Both the position numbers and the translations under genes were made by a program. From the NCBI GenBank assembly GCA_003158365.1, contig PMIW01000044.1:14849-21673 (forward strand): a DNA stretch of 6,825 nt. Direction: 5' to 3'. The DNA comes from Ignavibacteriota bacterium. Its GTDB lineage: Bacteria > Bacteroidota > Ignavibacteria > Tepidaquicellales > Tepidaquicellaceae. The stretch's first letter is position 1; each line of letters begins with the position of its first letter. The notes under the pieces are model-generated. The model did no database searches. It saw only the letters and a program-made list of their open reading frames with translations, and was not told the DNA's origin. Shown one piece after another: positions 5,113 to 6,825 of this stretch.

Positions 5113-5129
5113 GTCAGACTTTAATTTTG
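5099..5129 (+). promoter_or_regulatory. Candidate Bacteroidota-type promoter of the T9SS cargo gene
   Basis: TAATTTTG at 5122-5129 matches TAnnTTTG exactly. The -33 position, 19 bp upstream (5099-5102), reads TTTT instead of TTTG. If used, transcription would start near 5136 and leave a leader of about 125 nt containing the 5189-5225 hairpin. In such AT-rich DNA a chance match is quite possible. Confidence 0.35.
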
Positions 5130-5188
5130 CACTTATTTATTTGCCGATTAATATCACTTTTTGAGTTGCAAATTAAAAATTTTTTTCC

Positions 5189-5225
5189 TTACTTACAATA
5201 AGTTATTTCTTATAAGTAATTTTTT
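5189..5225 (+). terminator. AT-rich hairpin with T run in the leader of the T9SS cargo gene
   Basis: TTACTT (5189-5194) pairs with AAGTAA (5214-5219), and ATAAG (5198-5202) pairs with CTTAT (5209-5213). A 3-nt bulge (5195-5197) and a 6-nt loop complete the hairpin. Six T follow (5220-5225). The form is that of an intrinsic terminator or attenuator, but the stem is nearly all A-T and would be weak. It ends 36 bp before the start codon of the gene downstream. Confidence 0.35.
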
Positions 5226-5261
5226 AACTCTTATTACAAACTCAAAAAAAGGGAAAATAAA

Positions 5262-6825
5262 ATGATGAAAAAATACTTTTCATTTATGTCATTTCTTTTT
5301 GTAGCAGCAATAATATTATTTGCTACAAATTCTGGTTTTTCGCAAGGCGTTTCGCTTAATCCAAATTCACTCCCGGTAATCACAAATAATGATTTTGGAG
5401 TAGCATGTTCCGGTGGTCAGATTCATGATGACGGTGTAGCAGAAAACGGTTACGGCTGGAATGCTTCCGCAGGTGACCCGAGCGGATTTTGTGCAAAATT
5501 CATTCCGACTGTTTATCCTTACAAATTTACCAAATTTTGTATTGCGTTAACAAGACTTGCAGCAGGTCCTGCAAACTTCACATTCACGATTACAATGTGG
5601 AAGAGCACAAACGGAATGCCGGGTGTTATGATGGATACAACAACAGTAACTGCAGTAGGAGTTCCGGTATGGACAACAGTTACAATTTTTGATTTCAATC
5701 TTCCTTCTACCTGGGCACAGGTAACAACACCGGGGGACAGTGTATTTATCGGTATTAAATATACTGTTACAACCCAGCTCAACGTATTTATTGGTGGTGA
5801 TGAAAGTACAACAACACCTATCTGGCCAAACTGGGCAACAACAGCTGCAGGTCCATGGACAAATCCGATTTCTTACTGGTCAACAGCCCGTTCATTTATA
5901 TTCAGAGCAGAAGGTCAGCAAGCAACAACATATGCTCATGATTTTGGTCCAACTAATTTCTTAAGTATTCCATCAGAAATCGTAATTAATACTAGTACTC
6001 CCATTAAGGCAAAAATTATGAACTTTGGAACTTCAGCTGAAACTAACGTTCCTATAAAGTTCTACGTGAACAACGTTCAGGTTGGAAGTGCTATAAATTT
6101 AAGTCTTGCAGCAGGTGCGTCTGACTCAGTCAGTTTCCCATGGACACCGACCGTAGCCGGTTCGACAAATTTGATGGTAACATCCAATTTGGCGGGTGAC
6201 CTGTACAGAGGAAATGATACACTCAGAACAACAGTAACCGTAGTAGCCTCGGCATTACAGACAATATTCTGCGATCCATTAACTACATTATCAAACTGGA
6301 CATTATCGACCGCAGGCGGAACAGTACCATGGGCTTCGATTTCGGCATACTCAAGATATACAATGCCGGGTACAGCCACTCCTCCGGGAATGGGTTGTGA
6401 TGTCGATTTAGCCGGTTCAGGAAACAGTTCAAATTCTACAGCAACTTTAACAACAGCTTTAAACTGCACAGGTAAAACAGGCTTATACCTTGAATTCGAT
6501 GATGACTGGTACGTATTAGGTTCTGACCAGGCTCTTGTTGACCTTAGCACAGACGGTGGATCAACTTGGTCAAATTTAGTTACCTGGACTACAAGTCACA
6601 GAAGCAGTCACGAAATAATTCAGTTGCCAACTGCAGCAAACCAAGCAGCTGTAAAAATAAGATTCACTGCCATCCAACCAAGTTGGGATTGGTGGTGGGT
6701 TATCGATAATATTTGTATAAAAGGATATTTATTAGTAGGTGTCGGAAACAGCAATTCCAATGTACCAAAAACCTATTCATTATCACAAAATTATCCGAAT
6801 CCGTTCAATCCTGTTACAAGGATTA
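5262..6825 (+). CDS. Secreted multidomain protein with type IX secretion sorting signal (3' end cut off)
   Basis: This frame is open from ATG 5262 to the window edge, 521 codons without a stop. Residues 1-28 (MMKKYFSFMSFLFVAAIILF then ATNSGFSQ) are a Sec signal peptide. Next come a Thr-rich beta domain (about 45-218), a CARDB/Ig-like domain (about 231-327, with 'IKAKIMNFGTSAETNVPIKF') and a jelly-roll-like module (about 334-488, with 'LVDLSTDGGSTWSNLVTW' and 'WDWWWVIDNICIKG') that resembles MAM or carbohydrate-binding folds. A spacer precedes YSLSQNYPNPFNPVTRI (505 to edge), the start of a type A T9SS C-terminal sorting domain. Such proteins cross the outer membrane by T9SS and are released or attached to the surface; no catalytic motif is visible. 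AAAGGG lies 8 nt before ATG 5262, favouring it over ATG 5265. About 60-70 residues of the sorting domain probably lie outside. Confidence 0.9.
   Translation, partial: MMKKYFSFMSFLFVAAIILFATNSGFSQGVSLNPNSLPVITNNDFGVACSGGQIHDDGVAENGYGWNASAGDPSGFCAKFIPTVYPYKFTKFCIALTRLAAGPANFTFTITMWKSTNGMPGVMMDTTTVTAVGVPVWTTVTIFDFNLPSTWAQVTTPGDSVFIGIKYTVTTQLNVFIGGDESTTTPIWPNWATTAAGPWTNPISYWSTARSFIFRAEGQQATTYAHDFGPTNFLSIPSEIVINTSTPIKAKIMNFGTSAETNVPIKFYVNNVQVGSAINLSLAAGASDSVSFPWTPTVAGSTNLMVTSNLAGDLYRGNDTLRTTVTVVASALQTIFCDPLTTLSNWTLSTAGGTVPWASISAYSRYTMPGTATPPGMGCDVDLAGSGNSSNSTATLTTALNCTGKTGLYLEFDDDWYVLGSDQALVDLSTDGGSTWSNLVTWTTSHRSSHEIIQLPTAANQAAVKIRFTAIQPSWDWWWVIDNICIKGYLLVGVGNSNSNVPKTYSLSQNYPNPFNPVTRI

Larger units (their letters stand above)
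5063..5261. other. Divergent intergenic region between two secreted-protein genes
   Basis: This 199-bp AT-rich gap carries both promoters for two exported proteins. It contains candidate Bacteroidota-type elements on each strand and an AT-rich hairpin, listed separately. No small gene was found in it. Confidence 0.6.

Noticed and set aside
5489..5964. Three short frames (5489-5692 +, 5519-5782 -, 5740-5964 +) over the same gene
   Set aside because: They overlap the convincing 5262-6825 frame in other phases, have low-complexity translations and no independent start signals.
6077..6550. 157-aa open frame on the minus strand inside the T9SS cargo gene
   Set aside because: It lies wholly antisense to a frame with signal peptide, recognisable domains and sorting signal. 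Its protein has no recognisable motif and no ribosome site; it follows from the codon use of the real gene.

Overview
The window looks like chromosomal DNA from an AT-rich bacterium of the Bacteroidota/Chlorobi/Ignavibacteria side of the tree. The best clue is the right-edge gene. It encodes a signal-peptide protein whose C-terminus begins a 'YSLSQNYPNPFNP' type A sorting signal of the type IX secretion system, a wording typical of Ignavibacteria-like genomes. Weak Shine-Dalgarno sequences, a TAnnTTTG-type promoter element, a lone ftsE and many TPR and secreted proteins fit the same group. The placement is inference from recognisable motifs, not from a database search.

Layout, left to right. 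A lipoprotein gene runs off the left edge on the minus strand (start at 136, GTG). Divergent from it, across a 152-bp promoter region, is a 471-aa protein made almost wholly of twelve TPR repeats (289-1704). It starts at TTG with a good ribosome binding site and is closed by a strong intrinsic terminator. Convergent with it is a minus-strand cluster read from right to left: a small secreted protein of unknown function (5062-4583), an intrinsic terminator, a membrane-anchored LytR_C-domain protein (4472-3984), the ribosome silencing factor RsfS (3949-3590), the vitamin B6 enzyme PdxA (3463-2513) and the ABC ATPase FtsE (2496-1828). Divergent from the cluster, and running off the right edge, is the T9SS-secreted multidomain protein (5262 onward).

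How the genes relate. The LytR_C gene, rsfS, pdxA and ftsE lie in one direction with gaps of 34, 126 and 16 bp and may form one housekeeping operon: envelope, ribosome hibernation, PLP cofactor synthesis and division or cell-wall hydrolase control. ftsE has no ftsX beside it. No mobile element, CRISPR array, phage gene, defence system, tRNA or rRNA was found.

The more unusual material is between the genes. Several junctions hold degenerate tandem repeats with a 7- or 9-bp period. A terminator-like hairpin stands between the only promoter-like sequence and the start of the LytR_C-rsfS operon. I do not see a convincing new multi-gene system; the coding content is largely ordinary for this lineage.
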